A program made the translations under genes and the position numbers. Below, one piece after another: positions 47,913 to 63,736 of a stretch of DNA of 64,000 nucleotides. The notes under the pieces are model-generated. The model was not told where the DNA came from. It saw nothing but the letters and a program-made list of their open reading frames with translations, and searched no databases. How positions within the stretch are numbered: position 1 is the first letter of the stretch; each line of letters begins with the position of its first letter. This DNA is from Acinetobacter gandensis (lineage in GTDB: Bacteria; Pseudomonadota; Gammaproteobacteria; Pseudomonadales; Moraxellaceae), in the NCBI RefSeq assembly GCF_001678755.1, contig NZ_LZDS01000002.1, positions 1 to 64,000 of the forward strand, in the 5' to 3' direction.

Positions 47913-49202
47913 TTACTGATAACGGTAACGTGCAGAACGTGCATGCGCATCTAAGTTTTCTTGTTGTGCCAAAATATCAGCCGTTTTTGCTAGTGTTTTC
48001 ACACCATTTTCCGAGCACATAATTAAGCTTGAACGCTTTTGGAAATCATATACACCCAATGGAGATGAAAAACGTGCTGTACCGGATGTTGGCAACACAT
48101 GGTTTGGACCTGCACAGTAATCACCGATGGCTTCAGGCGTGTAACGTCCCATGAAAATTGCACCCGCATGACGAATATCTTCCGCCATTGCTTCTGCTTC
48201 ATCTAAACACAACATTAAGTGTTCAGGTGCAACTTGGTTAATCAACTCTGCACCCTCAGCACGGTCTTTCACCAAAACCAATGCACCACGGTTTTCAATT
48301 GAAGTACGAGCAATCTCAGCTTTAGGTAATGCTTCTAAGTGTTTTTCAATCCATTCACCCACCGCATTTAACAAGTCTTCATCTGGTGTAATGAAAACAG
48401 CTTGTGCAACAGTATCATGCTCAGCTTGTGACAATAAGTCCATTGCTAACCATTCAGCATTGTTTTCGCCTTCAGCATAAACCAAAATTTCCGAAGGACC
48501 GGCAATCATATCAATACCAACCTGACCAAATACCGCACGTTTTGCCGCAGCAACAAAACGGTTACCTGGTCCAGTAATCTTATCAACACGCGGAATCGTT
48601 TCAGTACCATAAGCAAGTGCTGCAACCGCTTGTGCACCACCAATAGTAAATACGCGATGTACACCTGCTAAATAAGCAGCCGCTAACACCAATGGGTTTA
48701 AGTCGCCATTTGGTGCAGGTACAACCATAATAATTTCAGCAACACCCGCAACATGCGCAGGAACAGCATTCATCAATACTGATGAAGGATACGATGCTAA
48801 GCCGCCAGGTACATAAATACCCACGCGGTCAAGCGGTGTAACTTTTTGACCTAAGGTATTACCCAAAGCATCCACATACGTCCAACCATCTTGCTTTTGT
48901 GCTTGATGGAACTCACGTACACGATTTGCTGCAAGTTCTAATGCTTCACGCACTTCTGTGCTTAAACCTTCAAAAGCGGCTTTGAGTTGTTCTTGTGTCA
49001 GTTCAAGTTCAGAGAATTGATGCGCTGGATGTCGATCGAACTGTTGTGTGAGTTTTAGAACATGAGCATCACCATGCTGACGTACGTCTGCAATGATTTG
49101 ATCTACGGTTTTTAAAAGTTCTGGGTCACTCACTGTCTCAAAAGCCAACAAATCAGCAAAGATTTGTTTGAAATTTTGATCTTGAGTCGATAAACGTCGC
49201 AT
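47913..49202 (-). CDS. hisD: Histidinol dehydrogenase
   Basis: HisD oxidises histidinol to histidine in two NAD-dependent steps with a bound zinc ion. The 429-residue protein from ATG 49202 has normal length. Visible signatures are [55 protein letters not shown] and the zinc region [27 protein letters not shown]. It lies between hisG and hisC. A terminator separates it from hisG. Confidence 0.96.
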   Translation of the reverse strand: MRRLSTQDQNFKQIFADLLAFETVSDPELLKTVDQIIADVRQHGDAHVLKLTQQFDRHPAHQFSELELTQEQLKAAFEGLSTEVREALELAANRVREFHQAQKQDGWTYVDALGNTLGQKVTPLDRVGIYVPGGLASYPSSVLMNAVPAHVAGVAEIIMVVPAPNGDLNPLVLAAAYLAGVHRVFTIGGAQAVAALAYGTETIPRVDKITGPGNRFVAAAKRAVFGQVGIDMIAGPSEILVYAEGENNAEWLAMDLLSQAEHDTVAQAVFITPDEDLLNAVGEWIEKHLEALPKAEIARTSIENRGALVLVKDRAEGAELINQVAPEHLMLCLDEAEAMAEDIRHAGAIFMGRYTPEAIGDYCAGPNHVLPTSGTARFSSPLGVYDFQKRSSLIMCSENGVKTLAKTADILAQQENLDAHARSARYRYQ

Positions 49203-49354
49203 CAATTTATCCACAATGAAAATAAAGGGAAGCTTTAGTTTACCTGTTTTATCCACTTTTGTCGGTAGCTAGTGCCGAGTATCAACATGAATTTTATTGG
49301 AAATAGCATTTGGTTAAATTGATAAATTAATTAACACATTCAAATTCTTAAAAA

Positions 49355-49379
49355 TAAAAAAACCGCCCTTATGGACGGT
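49355..49379 (-). terminator. Terminator between hisG and hisD
   Basis: Read on the minus strand, ACCGTCC pairs with GGGCGGT (one G-T pair) around a 4-base loop, followed by seven T residues. It lies 20 bases past hisG. Confidence 0.78.
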
Positions 49380-49398
49380 CTTCTAAAGATAAAGCAAA

Positions 49399-51359
<1,961 letters not shown>

Positions 51360-51362
51360 TTA

Positions 51363-51614
51363 TTAAGCTCCGAATAAGCTTGCTTTGCGCCATTCTTCTT
51401 TGGTCATTGCGCGTATAGTTACTGCGTGTACTTCACCGCTGGCAATGTAGGAGTTCAAAGGTGCATAAACAGATTGTTGACGAGCAACTGGACGCTTACC
51501 TTCAAATTGATCATCGACAATACGTAGATCAAATTTGCCGCCCTGCCCACTTACTGCAACTTCAGCTTCTGGAAACGCAGCTTTTAAAATATCAGTGAGC
51601 TGTTCACTATTCAT
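51363..51614 (-). CDS. ibaG: BolA-family protein IbaG
   Basis: An 83-residue BolA-like protein with SEQLTDILKAAFPEAEVAVSG and SGEVHAVTIRAM, lacking the extra motifs of canonical BolA. It sits before murA as ibaG does in E. coli, where it is acid-induced and handles iron-sulfur clusters with glutaredoxin. I chose ATG 51614 over a GTG codon at 51617. Confidence 0.88.
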   Translation of the reverse strand: MNSEQLTDILKAAFPEAEVAVSGQGGKFDLRIVDDQFEGKRPVARQQSVYAPLNSYIASGEVHAVTIRAMTKEEWRKASLFGA

Positions 51615-51708
51615 CACAAGACCCCATATAGGACTAACGGTGTAAAACCCGTCATTTTACTATAAATCTAAAAAATAATTCATTAGTCACATACATTATA
51701 TATATAAA

Positions 51709-51736
51709 AAAAGAGGTTATAAAAAACCTCTTTTTA
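51709..51736 (-). terminator. Terminator of hpf
   Basis: AAAAAGAGGTT / AACCTCTTTTT form a stem with a 6-base loop and T-run in the minus direction, 13 bases past the hpf stop. Confidence 0.8.
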
Positions 51737-51748
51737 CATTTTTATGTA

Positions 51749-52081
51749 TTATGCCGTTAGAGGCACATAGATCAACTGCATTTTTCGATGCTTATCGAGC
51801 TGCTTTTTCAATTTTTCAGAGAGCTTCTTAATAGAGGTATACATATCATCCGCACAGGCCTGGGCAAAAAACTCTGTCCCAGGTAAACGTATAATAGCTT
51901 CTGCAATGTGATTATCACTACCTTTTTTTGAACGTTTATCGATTTGATGATCTTTGGATAATTTCACCTGCATACTATTTACTTGATCCAAATGCTTTGT
52001 CATTTCAGCAAACTTTATTCTTATGTTTTCTTCTATTGCTGGCGTAATTGTTAAATGATGACCACGAATTGTTATTTGCAT
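51749..52081 (-). CDS. hpf: Ribosome hibernation-promoting factor, short form
   Basis: HPF holds 70S ribosomes as inactive 100S dimers in stationary phase. The 110-residue protein starts MQITIRGHHLTITPAIEENI at ATG 52081 and has the HPF/YfiA fold with FFAQACADDMYTSIKKL, followed by a Lys-rich helix. It lacks the extra C-terminal dimerisation domain of the long form. It lies downstream of rpoN, as in most gammaproteobacteria, where it is often partly controlled by that operon. Confidence 0.93.
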   Translation of the reverse strand: MQITIRGHHLTITPAIEENIRIKFAEMTKHLDQVNSMQVKLSKDHQIDKRSKKGSDNHIAEAIIRLPGTEFFAQACADDMYTSIKKLSEKLKKQLDKHRKMQLIYVPLTA

Positions 52082-52245
52082 AGCACTATTCCTCGTCTCG
52101 TTAAGGTTTGAAAGTTCAGGGCAAAACATCCTGCGCTATTGCAACATCCAAATTTTAAAGCATCAGAACATTTCAACCATTCCTAAAATAAAAGATGTTC
52201 ATTATTTCGTCATAATGAACCTCTAGAATAGTCTGATTTTAAAAA

Positions 52246-53700
52246 TTAGATCAATACTTTTCGCTCAGATGACGATGGAATATGTAACGATTCACGATAC
52301 TTGGCCACAGTACGTCGTGCCACATCAATCCCTTCTGCATTTAACATCACAGCAATTGCATTATCTGACAAAGGTTTACGAGTATTTTCTTCTGCAATCA
52401 TTTTTTTAATTTTTGCACGAATAGCAGTCGATGACGCTTCACCGCCTGTAGATGTACCAACATGGCTAGAAAAGAAATATTTCAATTCAAATAAACCACG
52501 TGGTGTCAGCATATACTTATTTGTAGTGACGCGAGACACTGTAGATTCGTGCAATTCAACTTCCTCTGCAATATCACGTAAGACTAACGGACGCATAGCC
52601 TCAGGGCCTTGTTCAAAAAAAGCACGTTGATGCTCAACAATACACGTTGCAACTTTCAGTAAGGTTTTGTGTCGTTCATCAATGCTTTTAATGAAATTCT
52701 TAGCTTCTAGCATTTGATTACGTAAATACTGATTATCATCACTCTGATCTGCGCGCTTAATCATATTTGCGTAGAAAGAATTTACACGAAGTTTTGGCAT
52801 TACATCTGGGTTGAGTTGCACTAACCAGTGTTCATTTTTCTTTAACACAACAACATCTGGAATTTGATAATCAGACTCTTTATCTTCAAATTCTTGACCA
52901 GGATGCGCTTTCAATGTTTTTAATAAAGAAATTGCTAATTTTAATTGTTCTGTATTTAAACCTGTTTGTTTAATTAATTTCGGCAATTCATTACTAATCA
53001 AAAGCTCATAATTCTGTAAGAGTACCAAAGCATCCTTTCGACACGGTATATTTTCAGGCAATGTTTGTACTTGTACCATCAAACATTCCGCTAAGTTTCT
53101 TGCCCCTACACCCACGGGATCTAAGCGCTGAATATGTTTAAGTACAACCAACACTTCATCGTCTTCGACTTCTTCTTCATAGTCCATAGATTCTAAAAGA
53201 TGTTGAACGGATTGTGTAATCTCTTGAATTTCGCAATCTAGAAAGCCTTTTGCATCTAATGAATCAATAATGCAATGTGCGATTAATTTATCGACAAGTG
53301 AAAAGTGAAGTAAATTTACCTGTTCAATTAAATGTGCTTGTAAACTTTGATGCCCTTGACGATTATCTTCCCGCTCTTCAAATTCTGCAGCACCTAAACT
53401 TGTTGGCTGATGTGTATAAACATCATCCCATTCTGTATCTACAGGTAATTCATCTGGCAAATGGTCAGCATTGAGTTCATTTGTTAAATCTTTACTCTCT
53501 CTTTCTTGTTCTTGTAAATTATTTAAGCTTTCAACTGAATTTTGCTCTTCAATTTTTTCCAATAAAGGGTTGCTATCTAATTGGATCTGAATTTCTTGCT
53601 CCAGCTCCAGACTTGATAATTGTAATAAACGAATAGCTTGTTGCAACTGTGGTGTTAATGACAGGGAATTGGCAACTCTTAACCCCATAGCAAGTTTCAT
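52246..53700 (-). CDS. rpoN: RNA polymerase sigma-54 factor
   Basis: RpoN directs transcription from -24/-12 promoters, which need AAA+ activators. The 484-residue protein has an N-terminal Gln-rich activator-interacting region (TPQLQQAIRLLQLSSLELEQEI), an acidic linker (EEVEDDEVLVVL), the core-binding region, a helix-turn-helix (VELHESTVSRVTTNKYM) and the RpoN box ARRTVAKYRE near residue 465. Length and motif order are canonical. It is followed by hpf. Confidence 0.97.
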   Translation of the reverse strand: MKLAMGLRVANSLSLTPQLQQAIRLLQLSSLELEQEIQIQLDSNPLLEKIEEQNSVESLNNLQEQERESKDLTNELNADHLPDELPVDTEWDDVYTHQPTSLGAAEFEEREDNRQGHQSLQAHLIEQVNLLHFSLVDKLIAHCIIDSLDAKGFLDCEIQEITQSVQHLLESMDYEEEVEDDEVLVVLKHIQRLDPVGVGARNLAECLMVQVQTLPENIPCRKDALVLLQNYELLISNELPKLIKQTGLNTEQLKLAISLLKTLKAHPGQEFEDKESDYQIPDVVVLKKNEHWLVQLNPDVMPKLRVNSFYANMIKRADQSDDNQYLRNQMLEAKNFIKSIDERHKTLLKVATCIVEHQRAFFEQGPEAMRPLVLRDIAEEVELHESTVSRVTTNKYMLTPRGLFELKYFFSSHVGTSTGGEASSTAIRAKIKKMIAEENTRKPLSDNAIAVMLNAEGIDVARRTVAKYRESLHIPSSSERKVLI

Positions 53701-54068
53701 TAATTACATCCCTCTTATGAACCGCACTTTATAAGCAATTTTTATGCCGTTTTATTTTTTATAACATAAATAACTATTCAAAACTCATTTTTTTGTATTT
53801 TTTCTATTCTTTTTATTTATATACATAATTATAAATTTAAAATTTCACCTTCATTTATAAATACTTAAATTTATCATCAGTTTAACTCCTTGATGAAGAT
53901 ATAACAATCCACCAAATTTTAGAAAAACCTTTTTATCACCCTACACTCGAAGAAGGTTTAAGAACGGCTTTGAAACATGCAAGAAGGCAGCTGAGTTCCT
54001 GATTCCTAGGTGAAATAAGGCTTTGGTTTTCATTTTTTGATTTTTTTATCATTTTTAAGGCATAAAAA
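53701..54068. other. Gene-free region between rpoN and the rRNA operon end
   Basis: Very AT-rich. It would hold the rpoN promoter. An open frame of 65 codons (53936-54133, minus) runs into the 5S terminator and has no support. No other signal seen. Confidence 0.4.
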
Positions 54069-54100
54069 AATCCCCCTATCTCATAAGAGTTAGGGGGATT
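54069..54100 (-). terminator. Terminator of the rRNA operon
   Basis: AATCCCCCTA pairs with TAGGGGGATT around 12 bases, followed in the minus direction by a long T-run. It lies just past the 5S gene. Confidence 0.88.
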
Positions 54101-54111
54101 TTGAATAATGA

Positions 54112-54226
54112 GCTGGCGATGACTTACTCTCACATGGGTAACCCCACACTACCATCAGCGCTAAGAGGTTTCACTTCTGAGTTCGGGAAGGGATCAGGTG
54201 GTTCACTCTTGCTATTGTCGCCAGCA
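54112..54226 (-). rRNA. rrf: 5S ribosomal RNA
   Basis: About 115 bases read on the minus strand from GGCGAC to GTCGCC-complementary ends. Recognised 5S segments are GAACTCAGAAGTGAAACC and GGTAGTGTGGGG. The terminal stem (GCTGGCGA / TCGCCAGC) closes. It is last in the operon, about 215 bases after 23S, and is followed directly by the terminator. Confidence 0.95.
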
Positions 54227-54440
54227 CAACTGTTATGGATACTTACTGAGGTCTTCTCTCAGAGCAGTGCTCTTCGTGCCTTAGCTTTCAACCAAATAGA
54301 GTACATTAACAGATTATTTGAGTTGCATTTTATGTTCTAGCGTATTCTGAATCAAGTATTTCAAGACCGTTTGGTCTTTAATGAATCAATTTCAGCTCAC
54401 TGCTTACGCAGTTCGTACAACAACTGTTTGGGTGTTGTAT

Positions 54441-57328
<2,888 letters not shown>

Positions 57329-57785
57329 ACTATACAACCCCAAACAGTCGTTAATCCCTACAAGTAGGATTAGCAACAGATCAACTAACAAGTTAGTCAA
57401 TCATACAGTTGGCGTCTGTGCACTTAAGCACTGTACAGCTTCAATTAGATTCATATACCAAAACGCTTGATTCAGTTAATCGCTAGTAACTCATTCTTTC
57501 TTTCGATTGAATGAGTATGAACAATTTATTTCAACTCAAATATATTCTGTTAATGATTTTTCTAGCCTTCGTCGGACTGCATTACTGTGATAAATCACAG
57601 AGATTATCAAGTGGTGCGTATCTTAACGCTTCTACTTGTTAATCTCTAGGATCTAAGCACTTGATCGCTTAGGAACTAAACAACATCGCAACCGTATGAT
57701 CATATACTGCGCGAAGCGTAGCTTCTTGCTTAAATTTCAAGGAAAATCCTTAAAGCAGTGCTTTAAGTTTTCTTGTCTTGAAATT

Positions 57786-57861
57786 TGGTGGAGACTAGGA
57801 GAGTCGAACTCCTGACCTCCTGCGTGCAAAGCAGGCGCTCTACCAACTAAGCTAAGTCCCC
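57786..57861 (-). tRNA. tRNA-Ala (anticodon TGC)
   Basis: 76 bases folding to a cloverleaf: acceptor GGGGACT / AGTCTCC with encoded CCA, D-arm AGCTTAGTTGGTAGAGC, anticodon loop CTTTGCACGC centre TGC, and T-arm GGAGTTCGACTCTCC. It sits in the 16S-23S spacer, downstream of tRNA-Ile. Confidence 0.96.
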
Positions 57862-57909
57862 AGCTTATCAATAAGTCAATGTTTCTGATTTTCCGTACTT
57901 CGTCAGTAG

Positions 57910-57986
<77 letters not shown>

Positions 57987-58048
57987 TCAGATACATCGTC
58001 ATGAAGAACAACTTGTTGTGGATTCTTACCAGTCGTCAAGTCTTTCGT

Positions 58049-59587
<1,539 letters not shown>

Positions 59588-59854
59588 AAATCAATAGTAG
59601 CTTAAAGGCTACCAATCTTGGCTCATCAATTTTCTGACATTAATTTCTCAAATAAACTTCGAGTAATTTCTACCATCAATCAATGAAAATAATTTCGACT
59701 GATCAACTAGTAAAAATCCACACAAGTTGTTCTTCATAATCTCTTAATGATCTTTCTAATACCTCGTCAGTATTAGATGCTGGACTTCAATAAACTTAAC
59801 AACTCAACGCTTCGCGTTTCGTTCGTTTCCGTCTATCTCGTCGGTATGGGGGTC
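59588..59854 (-). other. rRNA operon leader
   Basis: The 267 bases between the promoter and the 16S gene are a non-coding leader. They are expected to hold the antitermination box and the 5' arm of the 16S processing stem. I could not assign a clear boxA by eye. A frame of 61 codons here on the plus strand is spurious. Confidence 0.5.
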
Positions 59855-59882
59855 ATTATAGGGCAATTTCTTACACACGCAA
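59855..59882 (-). promoter_or_regulatory. rRNA operon promoter
   Basis: On the minus strand, TTGCGT and a perfect TATAAT are separated by 16 bases, and the -10 is followed by the C-rich GACCCCC discriminator. It lies about 270 bases before the 16S gene. The -35 is off the TTGACA consensus. Other rRNA promoters may lie nearby. Confidence 0.7.
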
Positions 59883-59963
59883 GTGCTTTTCACTCACAAG
59901 AATCACGACTGTTTTATTTTTATGCACCAATATGGTTCAGAATAAATGCAAAACGCAAATAAA

Positions 59964-59992
59964 CACATGATATTTATAAAAAATATCATGTG
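59964..59992 (-). terminator. Terminator of ppiA
   Basis: CACATGATATTT and AAATATCATGTG form a 12-pair stem with a short loop, followed in the minus direction by TTTATTTG, 24 bases past the ppiA stop. Confidence 0.75.
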
Positions 59993-60016
59993 AAATTATT
60001 TTTTAAACTTATGAGC

Positions 60017-60586
60017 TTATTTCTTTACTTCTGCTGTTTTAATGGTCACCGATTGGATAACCACAGGTGTAGTCGGTACATTTTGATGCATTCCGTAGTT
60101 TGCAGTCGGTACTTTTACGATTTTATCGACCACATCCATGCCTTTTGTCACTTTACCGAAAACAGCATAGCCAGCATTCATTGCACTTTTATTAAGGAAG
60201 TCATTGTTTGCTACATTAATAAAAAATTGGCTACTTGCTGAATCCGGGTGATTCATGCGGGCCATTGCCAATGTTCCTCGGCTATTTGCCAATCCGTTAT
60301 ACGATTCATTTTTAATGCTTGGCTTATTGGGTTTTTCAACCATCTTGGCATCCATACCTCCACCTTGAATCATAAAGCCAGGAATAACGCGATGGAAAAT
60401 AGTGCCGTTATAGAAGTTATCTTTGACATAGGCTTCAAAGTTCTTGGCAGAAATTGGCGCTTTATCATTAAATAACTCAATCTCAATATTGCCTTGACTG
60501 GTCTTCATTTCAACCAATGTATTTGCAGCCATGCTACTCATACTTATCGTAGCTACTATCATTGCCATAAAAGCGTTCTTTAACAT
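60017..60586 (-). CDS. ppiA: Periplasmic peptidyl-prolyl cis-trans isomerase, cyclophilin type
   Basis: The 189-residue cyclophilin has a signal peptide ([21 protein letters not shown]), so it acts in the periplasm. Signatures are [34 protein letters not shown], the [10 protein letters not shown] strand, SQFFINVAN and [14 protein letters not shown]. It assists protein folding by isomerising Xaa-Pro bonds. The length fits PpiA. It is monocistronic. Confidence 0.93.
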   Translation of the reverse strand: MLKNAFMAMIVATISMSSMAANTLVEMKTSQGNIEIELFNDKAPISAKNFEAYVKDNFYNGTIFHRVIPGFMIQGGGMDAKMVEKPNKPSIKNESYNGLANSRGTLAMARMNHPDSASSQFFINVANNDFLNKSAMNAGYAVFGKVTKGMDVVDKIVKVPTANYGMHQNVPTTPVVIQSVTIKTAEVKK

Positions 60587-60686
60587 TTGTTAACTCTTCT
60601 GAATTAAGTCGAACTTGTGATTGACTGTATATTAGTCTTTGATGATTAAAAAGTAGTTCATACTATTATTAAAACGAGAAAAAACG

Positions 60687-61358
60687 ATGACGCAGATCAT
60701 TTCGACAAATACATCACTTGAGCATCTACCGCCTTGGCATTTAGATGGGGACGCTTTTATTTTGAATTATTGGGTTTCTCCTTCCTTTATACGTGCAGCA
60801 CAAGATTTTCGTTTGGCGCCCTCACCCATCGGGCGAGTGGTACAAGTTTTATTAGTCCGCTACAAACACTCCCCGGTTGGTCCTTATGATGAACTGCTCA
60901 TTCTGGATCATCCTTTAATGAGTAAGCGCCGACTCAGCTCGATTCCTAAAATTTATGTATCTACTCAAATTTCTGTTGATCATGGACAAGCCTTATGGGG
61001 TATTCCTAAAGAGTTGGCAAAATTTGAATGGCAGCAACATGCGCAAGAAATCGTATGTAGCATTAAAGTCCAACAACATGAAATGCGTATTCGCTTAACT
61101 AAAACTAGACGTCTACGTTCTTTCTATATTAATAGTCATCATCTACCTGCTTCTCTTCTAGAAATACGACAAGCGTGGCAAGGTCGGCGTTACCAATTTT
61201 CACCACAGTTCCGTGGACATTTATCCAAACTAATAAATGCTGAATGGGAGAATACCCATGCTCTGTTTCCAGACTTTTCTCAAGCGCGCTATTTACAAAG
61301 CTTTTATGTTCCTCAATTTCATTTGGTCTTTCCTGAAGCGAGCATTCAAACCAAATAA
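60687..61358 (+). CDS. Acetoacetate decarboxylase-like protein
   Basis: The 223-residue protein has PPWHLDGDAFILNYWVS, VRYKHSPVGPYDELLI, PKIYVSTQISVDHGQALWGIPKELA and a C-terminal strand with FYVPQFHLVFPEA. The SPVGPY and WGIPKE strings are typical of the acetoacetate-decarboxylase-like superfamily. A lysine equivalent to the catalytic Schiff-base Lys (KELA) is present, but true decarboxylase activity is not shown. Function unknown. It is divergent from ppiA. Confidence 0.7.
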   Translation: MTQIISTNTSLEHLPPWHLDGDAFILNYWVSPSFIRAAQDFRLAPSPIGRVVQVLLVRYKHSPVGPYDELLILDHPLMSKRRLSSIPKIYVSTQISVDHGQALWGIPKELAKFEWQQHAQEIVCSIKVQQHEMRIRLTKTRRLRSFYINSHHLPASLLEIRQAWQGRRYQFSPQFRGHLSKLINAEWENTHALFPDFSQARYLQSFYVPQFHLVFPEASIQTK

Positions 61359-61395
61359 TTTAACCTTTCAATGGATAGCTTATTTAAATGTATAA

Positions 61396-61425
61396 AAGGT
61401 ATGGTTTCACGTGAAACCATACCTT
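61396..61425. terminator. 30-bp perfect palindrome, terminator with parS-like core
   Basis: AAGGTATGGTTTCAC is followed without any loop base by its exact complement. It lies between two convergent genes and is followed by a T-rich run, so it could terminate both. The central 14 bases GTTTCACGTGAAAC match the parS consensus TGTTTCACGTGAAACA, which differs only at the outer base on each side. Confidence 0.7.
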
Positions 61426-61457
61426 CTTTTATATTGATCATTTAATTTGTGAAGTTC

Positions 61458-62528
61458 TTAGCTACGCTTATCCCAAAATTTGCGGAATTTAGAACTAAAC
61501 TCAATGACATATTTTTTAGCACGATGTGACACAGGGGTTAAATTAACAAAACCATGCGTTTGATCCGTATATTCTTCATAAAAAACTTTAATGCCTTGCT
61601 GACGTAATTTATGTGAATAAATCTCACCCTCGTCATGCAATACGTCATGCCCAGCCGTCAAAATATAGGCTGGTGCAATACCTGCAACTTTGCCATAGGT
61701 AGGGGAAATTAAAGGATCATCCAAAGCTACATCTTGCTGTTGTTGATATAATGCTGTAACCGTATCAATATCTTGTTCCGTTAATACCAAACCATCTTTA
61801 TATGCAAAGAACGAAGGATGGCGGCTCTTAAAATCCACAACTGGATAAATTAATAACTGGGCTTGTGGCGCAAAAGCTTTTTTCACACTACGCTGCGCAA
61901 CCACTGTGGCAATATTTCCGCCTGCACTGTCACCGGCAACTGCAATTCGATTTTTAAGAATTTTAAATTGGGTGCGATTTTGATATGCCCATGCTAATGC
62001 ATCTTCACAAATTTGAATAAGATGTGCAGGGCTCGCTTCAGGTGTTAACGGATAATCAATACTTAGCACTTGTGCTTTGGCATGTACAGCTAATAAACGG
62101 CAAACTTCATCATGTGTGTCCAAACTGCCCACCACAAAACCACCACCATGATAAAACACGATCATCGGTAATTTTTTATTTGGTGCTGGATGATAATGTC
62201 GGGCGAATACCGTACCGCTTTGTAAGGGAAGACGTAAGTCTTGAACCAATTTCACTGCTGTAGGCTTTGTTTTAATCGACTCCATTTGCAATTCAAACTG
62301 CTTACGTGACTTCTCATAGTCCATCGTTATGAAGCCAGACTTACCTTGTTTGAGTTGCGCCGCCATCATGCATTTTACCAGCGGATCAAGCTGCGGAAAG
62401 ATATAAGGATAGTCGAGTTTTTTCGCAAGACTCTCTTTGGCAAAATTCGGTAAACGATCCAACAAACGTGCAGCAGTCCCCTGCCCTTTATCTTTCAAGT
62501 TTTTTAATGATTCATTCAAAGCAAACAT
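61458..62528 (-). CDS. HSL-type esterase/lipase, alpha/beta hydrolase
   Basis: The 356-residue protein has the oxyanion motif HGGGFVVG near residue 125, the nucleophile elbow AVAGDSAGGNIA near residue 200, a catalytic Asp in TAGHDVLHDEG and His in DQTHGFVNL. HGGG plus GDSAGG marks the hormone-sensitive lipase/Est family, acting on short- to medium-chain esters. I chose ATG 62528, with AAAGGA 6 bases upstream, over 62549. A CRP/Vfr-like palindrome lies upstream. Confidence 0.9.
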   Translation of the reverse strand: MFALNESLKNLKDKGQGTAARLLDRLPNFAKESLAKKLDYPYIFPQLDPLVKCMMAAQLKQGKSGFITMDYEKSRKQFELQMESIKTKPTAVKLVQDLRLPLQSGTVFARHYHPAPNKKLPMIVFYHGGGFVVGSLDTHDEVCRLLAVHAKAQVLSIDYPLTPEASPAHLIQICEDALAWAYQNRTQFKILKNRIAVAGDSAGGNIATVVAQRSVKKAFAPQAQLLIYPVVDFKSRHPSFFAYKDGLVLTEQDIDTVTALYQQQQDVALDDPLISPTYGKVAGIAPAYILTAGHDVLHDEGEIYSHKLRQQGIKVFYEEYTDQTHGFVNLTPVSHRAKKYVIEFSSKFRKFWDKRS

Positions 62529-62579
62529 GCCAAATCCTTTCGTTATCATTCTTCATACTTTCTACATGTTTTGGTCAAA

Positions 62580-62595
62580 TGTGACCATATTCACA
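62580..62595. promoter_or_regulatory. CRP/Vfr-like binding site
   Basis: TGTGA-CCATAT-TCACA is a perfect TGTGA-N6-TCACA palindrome, preceded by AAA as in the E. coli CRP consensus. It lies 52 bases upstream of the esterase start on the minus strand and 134 before the lipoprotein gene on the plus strand. Binding by an Acinetobacter CRP/Vfr homologue is inferred. Confidence 0.5.
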
Positions 62596-62728
62596 TACAA
62601 GTCCAAACATCGATATACATAGCGTAGCCGTAGTTAAGCTAATCTTCTTTTATCAGGTTGTCATTGACAATTTACCAAATTTTCACGGGTTGATTTTGCA
62701 AACCCACTTTAGATAAAGGATACCGACC

Positions 62729-63289
62729 ATGGCTAAGAAAATAATTGTTCTGTCCTTGGCGACAGCTTTTTTGGCTGTAGGCTGTGTGGCATTTCCTGAA
62801 GATGGCTATTACGATGGCCGCTACGATCAGCGTTATGATCAACGCTACGACCGTGGTTATGATTATCGGACTGATCGCCGTTATGATTCACGTTATGAAC
62901 AAGACCGTCGTGCTTGGGAACGACAGCAACAACAACGTAATCGTCTTGAGTTAGAACGTAAAAAACAGCAACTTGAGCAGCGTAAGTGGGAACAAAATCG
63001 TAAAAATCAGCAAGATTGGGAACGTCGTAAAAACGAAATCGAACGTCAACGCGCAGAACAACAACGTAAACGTGTTGAAGATGAACGTCGCCAACGTAAT
63101 GAGCAAAACCGCCATAAAGCCCAGCAAGAACGGCAGCGTATTGAGCAGCAACGCAATAAAGCAGCAGATGAGCGTAAGAAACGTGCAGAACAATACCGTA
63201 AAGAGCGAGACAAAGACATCAAAAAGGTTTCTGACCAACAACGTAAAATTGCTGAACAACGACGTCACAATTGGGAAAATCGCCGTTAA
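62729..63289 (+). CDS. Highly charged Arg/Gln/Glu-rich lipoprotein, unknown role
   Basis: A signal peptide with lipobox LAVGC gives a lipidated protein of 186 residues. After the Cys comes a Tyr/Asp/Arg-rich repeat region (GRYDQRYDQRYDRGYDYR, with a YD/RY period). From about residue 60 to the end it is a single charged helix or coiled coil of Arg, Gln, Glu and Lys. No known domain recognised. A ribosome binding site AAAGGATA precedes the start. A terminator follows. Confidence 0.75.
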   Translation: MAKKIIVLSLATAFLAVGCVAFPEDGYYDGRYDQRYDQRYDRGYDYRTDRRYDSRYEQDRRAWERQQQQRNRLELERKKQQLEQRKWEQNRKNQQDWERRKNEIERQRAEQQRKRVEDERRQRNEQNRHKAQQERQRIEQQRNKAADERKKRAEQYRKERDKDIKKVSDQQRKIAEQRRHNWENRR

Positions 63290-63313
63290 CAGATAAAATC
63301 AACATCTATATAG

Positions 63314-63346
63314 AAAAGCTCATACGACGTCATGGGCTTTTTTTCT
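63314..63346 (+). terminator. Terminator of the charged lipoprotein gene
   Basis: AAAAGCTCAT pairs with ATGGGCTTTT with one G-T mismatch around 8 bases, then T-run. It begins 25 bases past the stop. Confidence 0.7.
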
Positions 63347-63490
63347 TGTGCACGTGAATCAAGTACGACCATTCAAATCAATTTATCAATAACAACGAAC
63401 ATAGAATAAAAAATAGACAGAAGAGGCATCCTATCTCCTGTCTATTCTTGTGCTGAACTGGACATATATCATTCATTCAGCAAATTTGAA

Positions 63491-63736
63491 TTACTCCTGA
63501 CCTGTTGGCTGTTGTGCAGCAGGTGCCGCTGGTACAGATTGTACTTCTACCCCTTGAGCTGAAGGATCAGCTTGAACAACTGCACCCGTTTGTTCTGTCG
63601 ATATTTGTGCTTCTGCACCTGTGACTTGTTGTGCAGTTTCAGGAGACTCCACAGCTTCTTGCGAACTACAACCCACTGCAAGACCAGCAACACCCATCAC
63701 AGCAAGTAGTAAAAGACCGGTTTTTTTCATCATCAT
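63491..63736 (-). CDS. Small lipoprotein, Gln/Ala/Val/Pro-rich
   Basis: An 81-residue protein with signal peptide and lipobox LAVGC at residues about 19-23. The mature part (about 58 residues) is low-complexity, rich in Gln, Ala, Glu, Val and Pro, without Cys after the lipobox. It looks like a small outer-membrane or periplasmic lipoprotein. Function unknown. ATG 63736 has AAGGA 5 bases upstream. Confidence 0.7.
   Translation of the reverse strand: MMMKKTGLLLLAVMGVAGLAVGCSSQEAVESPETAQQVTGAEAQISTEQTGAVVQADPSAQGVEVQSVPAAPAAQQPTGQE

Noticed and set aside
53936..54133. 65-codon minus-strand frame running into the 5S terminator
   Set aside because: It overlaps a strong terminator and the 5S region and has background composition.
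59777..59962. 61-codon plus-strand frame in the rRNA leader
   Set aside because: It overlaps the rRNA promoter and leader on the other strand and has no support.
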